Assembly (NCBI GenBank): GCA_947459215.1
Contig: CANHCQ010000003.1
Location: 1 to 64,000 of the forward strand
Direction of reading: 5' to 3'
Source: Phycisphaerales bacterium
GTDB lineage: Bacteria > Planctomycetota > Phycisphaerae > Phycisphaerales > UBA1924
DNA length: 64,000 nt
Shown here: positions 33,199 to 42,436 of the stretch, one piece after another
Layout: each line of letters opens with the position of its first letter
Numbering within the stretch: position 1 is the stretch's first letter
Notes under the pieces: model-generated
Told to the model about the DNA's origin: nothing
Database searches by the model: none
The model's input: the letters and a program-made list of their open reading frames with translations, nothing else
Program-made: the position numbers and the translations under genes

Positions 33199-33873
33199 CT
33201 ACTTCTTCGGGTTCCGTGGCTCGCGGAACAGCTCAATGAAGAGGCTGTCGATCTCATTCTTCTCCGGCTGGTTGATCGACCAGTCGACCCGCATCCCGCC
33301 GTCAAGGTACAGCGCGTTGCGACGATCCTGACCCGGTGCACGCCCGGTGTGCCACTGATCCGCATCAGCGACGATCGGCCACTTCCGGGTCTGATACACC
33401 TTCGTCAGACTGAACTCCGGACGGAGCAGATCGAGCGCGATGAAGTCCGTCACCAGCATGATCGTCCCAGGCCAATACTCATAGCTGGCACCCGAGATCT
33501 TGTGCGTCGGTGCATAGTTGCTGGCGGCGTCGGCGCTCTTCACGTCCGACGGGCACCTCCACGGATCGGGCACCACATACAGCCCGTCGTTGCCCCGGCT
33601 CGGCACGCCCGTATCCAGGAACTCCGACACCACATCGGGCAGCGTCTTGCGATCGGGCGTCGCCAGCAGACCCGCGGCGATCGGCAGCACGCCTTTGCTG
33701 CGGCTGTCCATGTACTGCTGCACCGCCTTGCCGATGCTCGACAGGTTCACCATGCACTTCACGCGCCGCGCGTTCTCGCGCGCCCCGCCGAGCGCGGGGA
33801 TGATGATGCCGATCAACATCGCGATGATCGCGATGACGACGAGCAGTTCGATGAGTGTGAAGGCGCGTCGCAT
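33199..33873 (-). CDS. Type II secretion/type IV pilin-like protein
   Basis: The 224-residue protein begins with a class III signal, [20 protein letters not shown], giving a membrane helix after the +5 glutamate. The C-domain is the H-X9-DG-like planctomycete pseudopilin type ([24 protein letters not shown]). The residue before the cleavage site is alanine instead of glycine. ATG at 33871-33873 is set by this motif; upstream in-frame codons are noise. It stands alone between ubiE and a membrane protein gene. Confidence 0.88.
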   Translation of the reverse strand: MRRAFTLIELLVVIAIIAMLIGIIIPALGGARENARRVKCMVNLSSIGKAVQQYMDSRSKGVLPIAAGLLATPDRKTLPDVVSEFLDTGVPSRGNDGLYVVPDPWRCPSDVKSADAASNYAPTHKISGASYEYWPGTIMLVTDFIALDLLRPEFSLTKVYQTRKWPIVADADQWHTGRAPGQDRRNALYLDGGMRVDWSINQPEKNEIDSLFIELFREPRNPKK

Positions 33874-33956
33874 GGGGTGTTCTGCACGATAGCGTTCGAC
33901 GCCGGGACGAGTTCGGATGATTGTTGGGGGAAGCCCGATCGTGGTATCGCCGCGGC

Positions 33957-34748
33957 CTATCCCACCACACCCCGGTAACACACACAAATTCCCATCGTCA
34001 AGGCCTTGGCCGAGACGTCGCGGAATCCCGCGGCCGTCATCGCGTCCTGCATCTGTCGACGGGTCATGAACGTTCCGACGCTCTTGGGCAGGTACTTGTA
34101 CGCGCCGGACCGGTCCCCGGCGATCAGCGTCGCCGTCCGCGGCATGATCCAGCCGCAGTAGAAGTCGTTGAACTGCTTCATCGGGAACCACTGCGGCTGG
34201 TCGAACTCAAGCACGATCAGCCGCCCGCCCGGGCGCAGCACGCGACGGAACTCCGCCAGCGCCGAAGCGGGCTGCGAGACGTTGCGGATCCCGAAAGCGA
34301 TGGAGACTACGTCAAACGAAGCGTCCGCAAAGGGCAGCGCCATCGCGTCGCCTTCGATGTAGGTCACCTTCGCGCTCTGTCCCGCGTCCAGATTCCGCGG
34401 CTGCTTCTGCCTCGCAACATCGAGCATCGCGGCGGTAAAGTCCAGACCCGTCACCTTGGCCGCGTCGGTGCGGGCGAAGGCCTCGGTCAGGTCGCCAGTC
34501 CCGCAAGCACAGTCGAGGACGTGCTCACCCGGCTTCACACCCGCAACGCGCACCGCGTAACGCCGCCACGCCTGGTCACGCCACAGCGAATGCACCCGGT
34601 TGTTGAGGTCGTAACTGCCCGCGATCGCCGAGAACATCCCCCGGACCTTCGCGGCCTTCTGCTCGTGTTGGTGAGGGTTGCGAGCGAGGTCGGCGTCGCT
34701 CCAACTGGTCGTCGGCACGGCGGGCGAGGATGGATGCGAGGCAGTCAT
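33957..34748 (-). CDS. menG: Demethylmenaquinone methyltransferase (UbiE/MenG)
   Basis: The 263-residue SAM enzyme methylates demethylmenaquinone in respiratory quinone synthesis. It shows [20 protein letters not shown], motif [32 protein letters not shown], the UbiE mark [20 protein letters not shown], and [15 protein letters not shown]. Menaquinone is the usual planctomycete quinone, so menG is preferred to ubiE. About 35 extra residues precede the family start. Confidence 0.94.
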   Translation of the reverse strand: MTASHPSSPAVPTTSWSDADLARNPHQHEQKAAKVRGMFSAIAGSYDLNNRVHSLWRDQAWRRYAVRVAGVKPGEHVLDCACGTGDLTEAFARTDAAKVTGLDFTAAMLDVARQKQPRNLDAGQSAKVTYIEGDAMALPFADASFDVVSIAFGIRNVSQPASALAEFRRVLRPGGRLIVLEFDQPQWFPMKQFNDFYCGWIMPRTATLIAGDRSGAYKYLPKSVGTFMTRRQMQDAMTAAGFRDVSAKALTMGICVCYRGVVG

Positions 34749-34956
34749 GTTCGTTCTGTGAGCCGTTTGAAAAATTGGGGCCCCCGATCATTTCGACACC
34801 CACGATCGTAGGGATTCGGGGCTGGATGCCGATGCTAGACTGCGGCCGCGGGCCGTCCCGATCGCCACGCCGGTACGACGCGGCGACGACCGGGAAAGCA
34901 CCCCGGCAAGCGGCATCGAGGGATCAACTGGATCGCCTTTGCGGTTGGAGGAACTG

Positions 34957-35919
34957 ATGAAACTCGGAATCGGTCGGCTTTCGTGTGTGGTTCTGGCGTT
35001 CGCTTCGATGGGCCTGGGCGCGTGCAGCACGAACCCGACCACCGGTCGTTCCCAGTTGAATCTGCTCTCCCGCGAGGACGAGGTGCGGCTCGGAACCGAC
35101 GCGCGGCCCCAGATGCTCAATGAGTACGGCGGTGAGGTCAAAAGCGAAGAGCTTCGCAACTACGTCATCGAGATCGGCCGCAAACTCGCGGCCCAGACCG
35201 AGGGCGACAACCCGACGCTGCCCTGGGAGTTTGCACTCCTCGACAGCGACGTGATCAACGCCTTCGCCATCCCGGGCGGGAAGGTCTTCGTCAGCCGCGG
35301 CCTCGCCGCCAGGATGACCAACGAGGCCCAGATGGCGGGCGTGCTCGGGCACGAGATCGGGCACGTCACCGCTCGGCACATCAACGAAAAGATGACCCGC
35401 TCGACGCTCGCCAACGCCGGGCTCGGAATCATCGGAGTGGCCATCGGCGCCGGCGGCGACGCGATCGCAGGCCTCGCGGATCAGGCCGTTCAACTCACGC
35501 TCCTCAGCTACGACCGCGGACAGGAGAGCGAGGCCGACGAATTGGGCATGCGGTACATGACCAAGGTCGGCTACAACCCCATCGGCCAGCTCCAGCTCAT
35601 GCAGATCCTCAAGGCCGCGGCCGGCGAAGGCAAGCAGCCCGAGTTCATGTCGACGCACCCGCTGCCCGACACCCGCATCAAGCGGATCGAAGAGCTGCTC
35701 GCAACCCGCTACAAGGACACACAGAACAACCCCGCGTTCAAGATCGGCGAGTCCGAGTTCAAGTCACGGTTCCTCAGCAAGCTCGCCGCAGTCCAGCAGC
35801 AGGAACGCCTCGCCGACGCCGGCATCGGCCGCGTCGTGCCGATGGAGTTCAATCCCTTCCCGTACATGCCGGACCTGCGGATGGCTGCCGTCGTGTGCGT
35901 GCCCGCTTGCCAGCACTGA
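34957..35919 (+). CDS. M48-family metalloprotease lipoprotein
   Basis: The 320-residue protein begins with a lipoprotein signal ending in LGACS. It carries the zinc motif HEIGH (GVLGHEIGHVTARHINEK) with the third ligand in ESEADELGMRYM. It resembles LoiP/BepA-type periplasmic proteases in outer-membrane quality control. ATG at 34957 follows GGAGG by 5 nt; an in-frame ATG at 34939 overlaps that site. It is convergent with the kinase gene, which ends 12 bp away. Confidence 0.92.
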   Translation: MKLGIGRLSCVVLAFASMGLGACSTNPTTGRSQLNLLSREDEVRLGTDARPQMLNEYGGEVKSEELRNYVIEIGRKLAAQTEGDNPTLPWEFALLDSDVINAFAIPGGKVFVSRGLAARMTNEAQMAGVLGHEIGHVTARHINEKMTRSTLANAGLGIIGVAIGAGGDAIAGLADQAVQLTLLSYDRGQESEADELGMRYMTKVGYNPIGQLQLMQILKAAAGEGKQPEFMSTHPLPDTRIKRIEELLATRYKDTQNNPAFKIGESEFKSRFLSKLAAVQQQERLADAGIGRVVPMEFNPFPYMPDLRMAAVVCVPACQH

Positions 35920-35930
35920 ACGCAAGCCAA

Positions 35931-38546
35931 TCACTTCGCCGCCGCGTTCTTGAACGCCACCGCGATCGCGTCGCGCGCGATGTCGCGCGTTTCTTCTGCG
36001 AGCTCGGCCTTCGAAACGACATGCGTCACCGGGGGCTTGGTCAGATCGGCCTTGCCCTCGCGATCAGTCTGCGGTCGGAGCCAGACAACAAGGTCGATGC
36101 CCTTCTCCGAAGCCCACGACGAAAGCCCGTCGCGGAAACGCGGTGAGCCCACCTCGGTTCCCGACACAGCGACGCGAGCGGCGGCGAGACGCTCGATCGT
36201 CTCGCGGTCCTCGATCTTTGCGTCGGAAGTGTCGCCCGTGAGCGTGAACCCCGCGGTGCGAAGCGAGTCGGTCATCGCCGCGACGATCTTCTTGCCCTCG
36301 TCGCTGAGCGGCGTTGGCAGATCGCTCAGCAGCAGCATGGTCGCAGTCGTTCCCTGCGGCAGCGACTTCGGCGCCACGGAAGCGGCTGCTTCGGCTGGCT
36401 GAGACCGCGACTTCTTGCTGGTCTTGGCCGGAGTCGACTTCTCCGTGAACGTGATGGTCTCGATGTTGCCCTCGCGCACCGCCTCGGTGGTCGCACTCGT
36501 GCGCCCGCCACTGGCTGGGCCCGGTTCGACCGTCGTCTCGGACTGATTCCCACCAACCGACTCGGTCACGATCAAGCCGGCAAAGCCGACGCACGCCGCG
36601 AGGAAGATGAACAGGCCGACGAATGCCCCCGCGTTGGGCTTGTTGCTGTAGGTCTGTCCGCTCGAGAACGACGCGCGGCGGCCCTGAATGCGCTGCCGCC
36701 TTGCTTCGACGCGGGCACGCGCATTCTCGATCTGCTCCCGCGCGGTGCGACGCACCCCGTCGCCACGCACCCGCGGCTCGCGGGCCTTGCCACCAAGACC
36801 GAACTCGGCATCGAACACGAACCCCTTGTTCCGAGCCGCGGCCACAGCGTCCTGAGCCATCGCGCTCGACTTGCGGGCAATGTCGTGCGCCGCGGCACGG
36901 ATGCCTGAGGCGTCAAACCCAAACGGCCCATCGCCCTGGTTCGGGATCGCCGACGGACCTTCCGGGATCTCCACATGCTCGCCGGTCCACCAGTTCACGA
37001 CGCGGATGTCGGGCCGACTCTTCGGCGCGGCGGCCGCTTCCTGACGCGGCAGCGGCGGCGGCACCGCGGCGAAATTGCCCCCGCCCAGACTGCCCCCCAC
37101 TCCCGCCACTCCCCCCACTCCCCCCACTCCCGCCGCGGCAGCGCCAACAGCGCCAGCTGCACCCACCGCTCCACCGAACGCCTGAGCCATCGGATCAGCC
37201 TGCGGCGCCGGCTCGACAATCCCACCACGCATGCTGGGCAGATCGATCGGACGCACCGCGAAAGGATCCGATGCGGAGCGCACCAACTCAAGGTCCGCAA
37301 GCATCTGGGCCGCCGAGGTGTACCGCTTGTCGTAGTCCGCCATCGCACGGCGGATGATCCACTTCGCCGCCTCGGGGCAGCGACGCGTCACCTGCGACAG
37401 CACACCGTGCGCCGGGAACGAGTTCTCGATCACCGCGTACAGCACCGCGCCCGCGGCGTACACATCGAACTTCGCGCCATCGACCTCGTGCACCTTCACG
37501 CCGCGGAGAGCGAGGCGAACGAGCTCAGGGTCGCGGAAGTACTCCGTGCCGTGGGTCGTAAGCGTCATCGCGCTGCGCAGCGGCGTCACGAGACCGAAGT
37601 CCACCAGATGCGCCCGCGGCTCGCCCGCAAGGGTCTCGACGATGATGTTCTCCGGCTTCACGTCCTTGTGCCACAGCCCGCCGGCGTGATACTCCTCGAG
37701 CGAGCGAGCGAGGTCGGCGACGTACCCGAGCGCGAGCCGCAGATGGCGGTCGTCCAGGCCCGGCGGCTTCATCGTCGGGTCGCTCTCGCCGTGCAGCTGC
37801 TGCACGACGACGTTGAGCGTCTGCCCCGGCACGTAGCGCATCACGTAGTAGAACTTCGCCGGGCTCAGCTCGTGATCGAGCACAAGGCCCAGCTTCTTGG
37901 CAGCCTCGAGCGCCCGCGACTCACGCACGATGTTCGGCAGGTTCGAACCATCCGCGACGGAGAACGACTTGATGACGACCTGGCCAACATCACGGAAGCC
38001 CGAGCGCTCCAGCGCCGCACGCTTGATCGGATCCGGCTCGGCGATGTAGAGCTTCGAGCCCGAGCCGCCGGTGGGCAGCGAGCCGACGATCTTGTATCCC
38101 TCAAACTGCCCCGCGCGCTTCCCGTGCGGCTCGGAGGTCGGAGCCTGGGCCATGGCCTCGGGCAGCCGCTGCTCGAGACCCTCGACCAAGCCGTCCATCG
38201 CGAACAGCCGCGCCGGGTGAGCGAGCAACACGCGGAAGAGGCATGCACCCGCAATCGAAAGCTCGTTCTTGATCGCCCGCCCGAAATGGGACGAAGCCGA
38301 CCAGCGCCCGATGATGATGTTCAGCACCACCAGCGGCGAGAACACGATAATCGCGAGCAAGGCCCCAATAAAGCGCACCGAGTCCTTCAGCATGCCCACG
38401 ATAAAGTGGAACAGCCGGGCGATCAGCCAGGCCAGGCCCTTGAAGATCGGGACGATCAGATAACTGATGAGCAGCACGGCGATCGCCACGGCGAGGATCA
38501 CGCCGACGATGCTCAGGATGCCGATGCCGACCGTGCTGGGATTCAT
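35931..38546 (-). CDS. Transmembrane serine/threonine protein kinase
   Basis: The 871-residue protein has hydrophobic N-terminal segments (about 5-35 and 55-80). A kinase domain covers about 150-430, with lysine in VGQVVIKSFS, catalytic loop GLWHKDVKPENII (HKD for HRD), DFGLVTPL and YAAGAVLYAVIENSFPAHG. A low-complexity proline/glycine/alanine linker follows (470-510), then a basic helix, a second membrane segment (about 647-668) and a 200-residue C-terminal domain of unknown type. The glycine-rich loop reads LPTGGSGSKLY. It starts 98 bp after the sigma factor gene on the same strand. Confidence 0.9.
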   Translation of the reverse strand: MNPSTVGIGILSIVGVILAVAIAVLLISYLIVPIFKGLAWLIARLFHFIVGMLKDSVRFIGALLAIIVFSPLVVLNIIIGRWSASSHFGRAIKNELSIAGACLFRVLLAHPARLFAMDGLVEGLEQRLPEAMAQAPTSEPHGKRAGQFEGYKIVGSLPTGGSGSKLYIAEPDPIKRAALERSGFRDVGQVVIKSFSVADGSNLPNIVRESRALEAAKKLGLVLDHELSPAKFYYVMRYVPGQTLNVVVQQLHGESDPTMKPPGLDDRHLRLALGYVADLARSLEEYHAGGLWHKDVKPENIIVETLAGEPRAHLVDFGLVTPLRSAMTLTTHGTEYFRDPELVRLALRGVKVHEVDGAKFDVYAAGAVLYAVIENSFPAHGVLSQVTRRCPEAAKWIIRRAMADYDKRYTSAAQMLADLELVRSASDPFAVRPIDLPSMRGGIVEPAPQADPMAQAFGGAVGAAGAVGAAAAGVGGVGGVAGVGGSLGGGNFAAVPPPLPRQEAAAAPKSRPDIRVVNWWTGEHVEIPEGPSAIPNQGDGPFGFDASGIRAAAHDIARKSSAMAQDAVAAARNKGFVFDAEFGLGGKAREPRVRGDGVRRTAREQIENARARVEARRQRIQGRRASFSSGQTYSNKPNAGAFVGLFIFLAACVGFAGLIVTESVGGNQSETTVEPGPASGGRTSATTEAVREGNIETITFTEKSTPAKTSKKSRSQPAEAAASVAPKSLPQGTTATMLLLSDLPTPLSDEGKKIVAAMTDSLRTAGFTLTGDTSDAKIEDRETIERLAAARVAVSGTEVGSPRFRDGLSSWASEKGIDLVVWLRPQTDREGKADLTKPPVTHVVSKAELAEETRDIARDAIAVAFKNAAAK

Positions 38547-38559
38547 CGTGTACCTCGAG

Positions 38560-38640
38560 GAGCGGGAAGGGGTGAGCTGCGAGGGGTGAGTCTGAGGTCT
38601 TGGGGGTCTTCACTCACCCCTCAGACCTCACACCTTCCAA
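38560..38640. repeat. Inverted pair of GGGGTGAG-type repeats between sigma and kinase genes
   Basis: GGGGTGAG units at 38570-38610 face CTCACCCCTCAGACCTCACA at 38614-38634. Confidence 0.55.
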
Positions 38641-38644
38641 CTTC

Positions 38645-39406
38645 CTACAAGCCCCTTGCCTCCGCCCGCCGAAGCTCCATCTGCCGGTGGTAAATCTCGG
38701 CAATGGCCTCGTCGAAGGAGGCGTCGTCTTCCGGTCCGGAAGCCTCTTTCGGATTCACGGCCAGCCCGTTTCGCTCCGCCTCGCCCAGTTCTTCGGACGT
38801 GAAGGAGTAGGTCATGATGACCTCCCCCAGCCGCCGCCGCAGGGCCTCTCGGACCTTCGCCAGCCGGCGGCTCACCGTCGGCTCGCTGATCCCCAGCGCC
38901 TCGGCCACCTCTTTGCCCGGCTTGCTCTCCAGGACCCGCATGGAGTAGATCGAGAAGTCGGTGAAGTCGCTCTCCTTCTGGACCATCCGGATGGCGGCCT
39001 CGACCTTGGCCCGGAAGACGGCGGCCTCGTAGACCTCGTCGGCGCCGAGCTGATTGCGGGCCGCGGCCATCCACGACTCGTCGAACTCGCCGGTCTTCTT
39101 GTCCCCGCCGCGCTTGAGCGCCCCGCGCCGGTCCATCTCGTCGCCCAGGACGTGCTTGGCGATCGCGAGGAGCCACGTCGAGAAACGGGCGCCCTTCTTG
39201 GGGTCGTAGCGCTCGATCGAGTCCGAGAGCGCGGCGAGCGTCTCCTGCGACAGGTCCTTCACCGTCTCGGCCCCGATGCGGCCCTTGCCCCACTTGGTGA
39301 GCTGGGCGCGGATAACCGGGCCGAAGGTCTCCCATAACTCGTACCACGCCGCCTGATCATTGGCCCGTAGGCGATTGACGAACCCGGTTGTCAGCGAGTT
39401 GAGCAT
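38645..39406 (-). CDS. ECF-like RNA polymerase sigma factor paired with a kinase
   Basis: The 253-residue protein has sigma region 2 (VKDLSQETLAALSDSIERYD, GARFSTWLLAIAKHVLGDEM) and region 4 (KPGKEVAEALGISEPTVSRRLAKVREALRR), without regions 1 and 3. A C-terminal extension of about 45 acidic residues goes beyond normal ECF length. No anti-sigma gene is adjacent. Instead a transmembrane Ser/Thr kinase follows directly, as in planctomycete ECF groups thought to be regulated by phosphorylation. Confidence 0.9.
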   Translation of the reverse strand: MLNSLTTGFVNRLRANDQAAWYELWETFGPVIRAQLTKWGKGRIGAETVKDLSQETLAALSDSIERYDPKKGARFSTWLLAIAKHVLGDEMDRRGALKRGGDKKTGEFDESWMAAARNQLGADEVYEAAVFRAKVEAAIRMVQKESDFTDFSIYSMRVLESKPGKEVAEALGISEPTVSRRLAKVREALRRRLGEVIMTYSFTSEELGEAERNGLAVNPKEASGPEDDASFDEAIAEIYHRQMELRRAEARGL

Positions 39407-39454
39407 GCGGCAGGGTGTCCCCGAACGTTGGTGCGGAGAAGTTTAGGGAGTGCC

Positions 39455-39597
39455 CAGTAGGACCGGCTTCCAGCCGGTCTTCCGTGCTTCAGTGGGACCG
39501 GCCTCCGGCCGGTCGTCGTTCTGCTCTTTCGTTGCGCCGTTGCATTCGTTGCAGGCGAAAGCATGGTCGACCGGCCGGAGGCCGGTCCCACTGGTGC
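39455..39597. repeat. Cluster of three GACCGGCC hairpin repeats (BIME-like)
   Basis: Hairpins at 39461-39479, 39495-39514 and 39569-39587 share GACCGGC(C/T)-loop-(G/A)GCCGGTC and the flank CCCACTGG. The first two point one way and the third the other. They fill the gap between the sigma factor gene and the SMR gene; copy 1 is at 22568. Confidence 0.88.
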
Positions 39598-39599
39598 TT

Positions 39600-39938
39600 C
39601 TAGCTCGCGCTGAACTTGAGGCCCACTACTCCAATCAACACCAGCGCGAGTGACGCGATACGGAGCCACGAGGCGGACTCGCCGAGAAAGAGGATGCCGC
39701 AGATGGCGATGATGGCCATGCCGCAGCCGGCCCAGATGGCGTAGGCGAGGCCGACGTCGAGCTTCTTCGTCGCCAGCGCCAGGAACGCGGCGGAGAGCAG
39801 GTATGTCACGACGAACACCGCGACCCACGCCGGCTTTGTCAGGCCTTCGGACTTCTTCATCGCCAAGGCCCAGCCGGCTTCGAAGACGATGGCGAGTATG
39901 AGGTGGAACCAGTGCATGTAGATGAGGGTACGAGCCAT
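39600..39938 (-). CDS. SMR-family small membrane transporter
   Basis: The 112-residue protein has four membrane helices in the EmrE/SugE pattern: HLILAIVFEAGWALAMKKSE with the membrane glutamate, PAWVAVFVVTYLLSAAFLAL, VGLAYAIWAGCGMAIIAICG and ASLALVLIGVVGLKF. Four-helix dimers of this family export guanidinium or quaternary cations using protons. The sequence GLAYAIWAG favours a guanidinium exporter or EmrE-like member without deciding between them. Confidence 0.92.
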   Translation of the reverse strand: MARTLIYMHWFHLILAIVFEAGWALAMKKSEGLTKPAWVAVFVVTYLLSAAFLALATKKLDVGLAYAIWAGCGMAIIAICGILFLGESASWLRIASLALVLIGVVGLKFSAS

Positions 39939-40156
39939 GGGTCTGGTGGAGTGTCCTGCATCGTCGTTTCAGCACGCGCCGTGCGGGCGACTCGAAACCT
40001 ACGAGCAAAGTGCAAACGCAACGCGTGAGCGACGAATATGACGAACAACGCATGCGGAACTTCCTGCGTTGTTGAACTTCGTGAGCGATTCCCGCATCAC
40101 GCACCCGTAGCATGATGCGGCGCACGATTGCGAACGTCGCCTCAGGAGTACACACC

Positions 40157-40357
40157 ATGGCGGATCGCACCACGTCCAAAGGCCAACGCGGGAACACCGG
40201 GAGCGCCAGCGGCCAGAAGCAGCGTTCGCCCACCAGCACGCCGCACACCGGCAGCCGGGGGGACCCCTCGCACAGCGTGCAGCAGAAGCGTCTGGATCGC
40301 TCGAAGCAGTCGGGCGCGCTCAGCAAGTCGAGCGGCGTCAAGCGCGGCCGTCGCTGA
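40157..40357 (+). CDS. Small basic disordered protein
   Basis: The 66-residue protein is rich in serine, glycine, lysine and arginine (MADRTTSKGQRGNTGSASGQ, ending SGVKRGRR). AGGAG lies 9 nt before the ATG at 40157. It resembles small stress or nucleoid-type basic proteins, but no family is assigned. It is the first of a rightward group of small stress-type genes. Confidence 0.65.
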   Translation: MADRTTSKGQRGNTGSASGQKQRSPTSTPHTGSRGDPSHSVQQKRLDRSKQSGALSKSSGVKRGRR

Positions 40358-40603
40358 GCCCGCGGCGTAGGACCATCTCTCCTCTGTTCTGACCGGCGCG
40401 GTCGCAAAACGCCGCACAGTGGCTGGCTGCGCTGGCGGACCATGGCGCCATGGGCACGCGTCGATGGCGTGGCTCCGCGATGGGAACCTTCCCCCATCGA
40501 CACGTGACTTGTGATTGGTGATGGCAACTTCCGATCGATCGTGCATGATGTCGTCGGGCGTGTGCAACGCACGCTCGAACTCGACGATCGAAAGGAAGGC
40601 ATC

Positions 40604-41068
40604 ATGATGAACCCCAACGCCAGTTCCTCCGGCAGCCAGACCGGCAAGGCTTCCACCCACACCACCGACAGCGACAAGGTCCAGAGCCGGACCATCAAGG
40701 TGGACGGCATGACAGGCGACACCTGCGTACAGAAGGTCTCCGGCGCGCTCAAGAGCGTCGAAGGCGTGACGACCAAGTCGGTGACGGTCGGCTCGGTCAC
40801 GATCGAGGCCGATCGCGACGGCTACGCCGCCGCGTGCTCGTCGATCAAGGCCGCGGGCTTCAAGGTCCAGGACTCGGCCCTCGATCAGACCGGCCACGAC
40901 AAGTCGAGCCAGGGTCAGCAGGACAAGGCCAAGCACGGTCAGCCGTCGCATTCGGCTCCGTCGCGACCGGGCTCCGAGCAGGGCAAGCACGGCGACAACC
41001 GAGGCGGATCGACGCCGCCGCCGATTCCGCAGCGTGCTCCGGCGCAGCCCACCAAGGCCGTGCGATAG
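40604..41068 (+). CDS. HMA-like protein with one metal cysteine missing
   Basis: The 154-residue protein has a ferredoxin-like heavy-metal-associated fold at about 28-95: TIKVDGMTGDTCVQKVSGAL, GVTTKSVTVGSVTIEADRDG and CSSIKAAGFKVQ. The metal loop reads GMTGDTCV where the family has GMTCxxCV, so the first cysteine is glycine. The rest is a disordered glutamine/serine/proline-rich tail. AAAGGAAGG precedes the tandem ATG codons at 40604. Metal binding is doubtful with a single cysteine unless it dimerises. Confidence 0.72.
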   Translation: MMNPNASSSGSQTGKASTHTTDSDKVQSRTIKVDGMTGDTCVQKVSGALKSVEGVTTKSVTVGSVTIEADRDGYAAACSSIKAAGFKVQDSALDQTGHDKSSQGQQDKAKHGQPSHSAPSRPGSEQGKHGDNRGGSTPPPIPQRAPAQPTKAVR

Positions 41069-41138
41069 CACACGCGGGGGTGCACCACCACGACGAACAA
41101 CGAGCACTCGGCAAGCCCACCACAGAAAGCGCACTCTC

Positions 41139-41630
41139 ATGAAGCTCTCGACTCTTGCGGACGTGTATCTCGACCAGATTCAGGACATGCACAGTTGCGA
41201 GCGCCAGCTCATCCGGGCCATACCCAAGATGATGAAGGCGGCGAGCAACCCGGATCTCAAGAGCGCGTTCGCCGAACACCTGGAGGTCACCCGCGAGCAT
41301 CTCGCTCGGCTCGATCGCATCCTCGAGGATCTCGGCAAGCCGGCCGGCCGCAAGGTCTGCAAGGCGACCGTCGGGCTCGTTGAGGAGGGAGGCGAGATGA
41401 TCGACGCGGACGGGGAGGACCAGGCTCGTGACGTCGGATTGATCTGTGCCGCGCAGAAGATCGAGCACTATGAGATCGCGTCCTACGGGTGTCTCCAGGC
41501 GTTCGCGCTGCAGCTTGGGCGCAACGCCGACGCCAAGTTGCTGGAGAAGACGCTGAACGACGAGAAGAAGGCGAACGACGCGCTGAGTGAGCTCGCGACC
41601 GCGAGCGTCAACGAAGGCGCGATGGCCTGA
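41139..41630 (+). CDS. DUF892 ferritin-like protein (YciE/YciF family)
   Basis: The 163-residue protein has the four-helix DUF892 pattern: LADVYLDQIQDMHSCERQLI, LKSAFAEHLEVTREHLARLD, AAQKIEHYEIASYGCLQAFA and LLEKTLNDEKKANDALSELA. Carboxylate and histidine residues typical of a di-iron centre are present (ExxH-like EHLEVTREH and KIEHYE). Homologues are induced by osmotic or general stress. ATG at 41139 matches the family start. Confidence 0.9.
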   Translation: MKLSTLADVYLDQIQDMHSCERQLIRAIPKMMKAASNPDLKSAFAEHLEVTREHLARLDRILEDLGKPAGRKVCKATVGLVEEGGEMIDADGEDQARDVGLICAAQKIEHYEIASYGCLQAFALQLGRNADAKLLEKTLNDEKKANDALSELATASVNEGAMA

Positions 41631-41801
41631 ACGGAACAAACCGCGGGGTCTGGCTTCGGCCGCCCGCTATGTCGAACGCTCGGTTCGTCGCGGCGACACC
41701 CATCTCGCCGCGTCGCGCCGGGACGTGATTCAACTCCGGCCGAGGCCGGAATCACTCCGCCGCTCTGACTGCAAGAGCGGCACAACAAAGGAATCGAGTC
41801 C

Positions 41802-42089
41802 ATGGCAATCTCCACTGCAAACGACACGACCGGATACAACAAAGACATCCACGGGTACGGCGCCGACAGCCACACCGGATCCAGCATGAGCGAGCTTGGC
41901 GATTCGGCCAGGCACACGGTCGCAAAGGCGAAGGACGCCGTCAAGGACCAGTACGAGGGCATCCGCGATTCGGCCCAGTATGCGGCGGCGTCGCTGAAGG
42001 ACGTGATCGTGCACAACCCGATGGCCAGCCTGGGCATCGCGGCGGCGGCGGGTCTGTTGGTCGGACTGGTGTTCACTCGCAGGAGCTGA
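41802..42089 (+). CDS. ElaB/YqjD/DUF883-like membrane-anchored protein
   Basis: The 95-residue protein has an amphipathic N-terminal helix (ARHTVAKAKDAVKDQYEGIR) and a single C-terminal helix ending MASLGIAAAAGLLVGLVFTRRS, the standard DUF883 end. In Escherichia coli such proteins bind stationary-phase ribosomes at the membrane. It is followed at 3 bp by a YqjE-like gene, as in the yqjDEK operon. Confidence 0.88.
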   Translation: MAISTANDTTGYNKDIHGYGADSHTGSSMSELGDSARHTVAKAKDAVKDQYEGIRDSAQYAAASLKDVIVHNPMASLGIAAAAGLLVGLVFTRRS

Positions 42090-42091
42090 GC

Positions 42092-42436
42092 GTGAAGGCG
42101 ATCTCGACGTTCATCGTGCGTGTCTGTGATCTGCTCGAAGCGGAGGGGCGCTCGCTGCGCTCCGCCGTGCGCGAGGAGGCCCGAGACGCGCGTGAGCACG
42201 GGAAGCGGCTTGCCCTGGGGCTGGGAGCCGGGTTGGCCACGAGGCTGGCGATTCTGCTGATCGGGGTGCCGCTGGTTGTCGGCGGCACCGCGTTGATGGC
42301 CGCCGGCTTGCTCTCGTGGCTCGAGACCCAGATGACCCGTTCGCTCGCGCTTGGGACGACGGGACTGGCGGTGCTTGTGCTCGGCGGGCTGTGCCTGGGT
42401 TTGCTGAGTCTTGCATTTGGGAGACGCGCGCCATGA
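42092..42436 (+). CDS. YqjE/holin-X-like membrane protein
   Basis: The 114-residue protein starts with GTG. An amphipathic arginine-rich N-terminal helix (DLLEAEGRSLRSAVREEARD) is followed by two membrane segments (LATRLAILLIGVPLVVGGTA, LGTTGLAVLVLGGLCLGLLS), the DUF1469/holin-X type. It lies between DUF883- and YqjK-like genes and overlaps the latter by 4 nt. Confidence 0.82.
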   Translation: MKAISTFIVRVCDLLEAEGRSLRSAVREEARDAREHGKRLALGLGAGLATRLAILLIGVPLVVGGTALMAAGLLSWLETQMTRSLALGTTGLAVLVLGGLCLGLLSLAFGRRAP

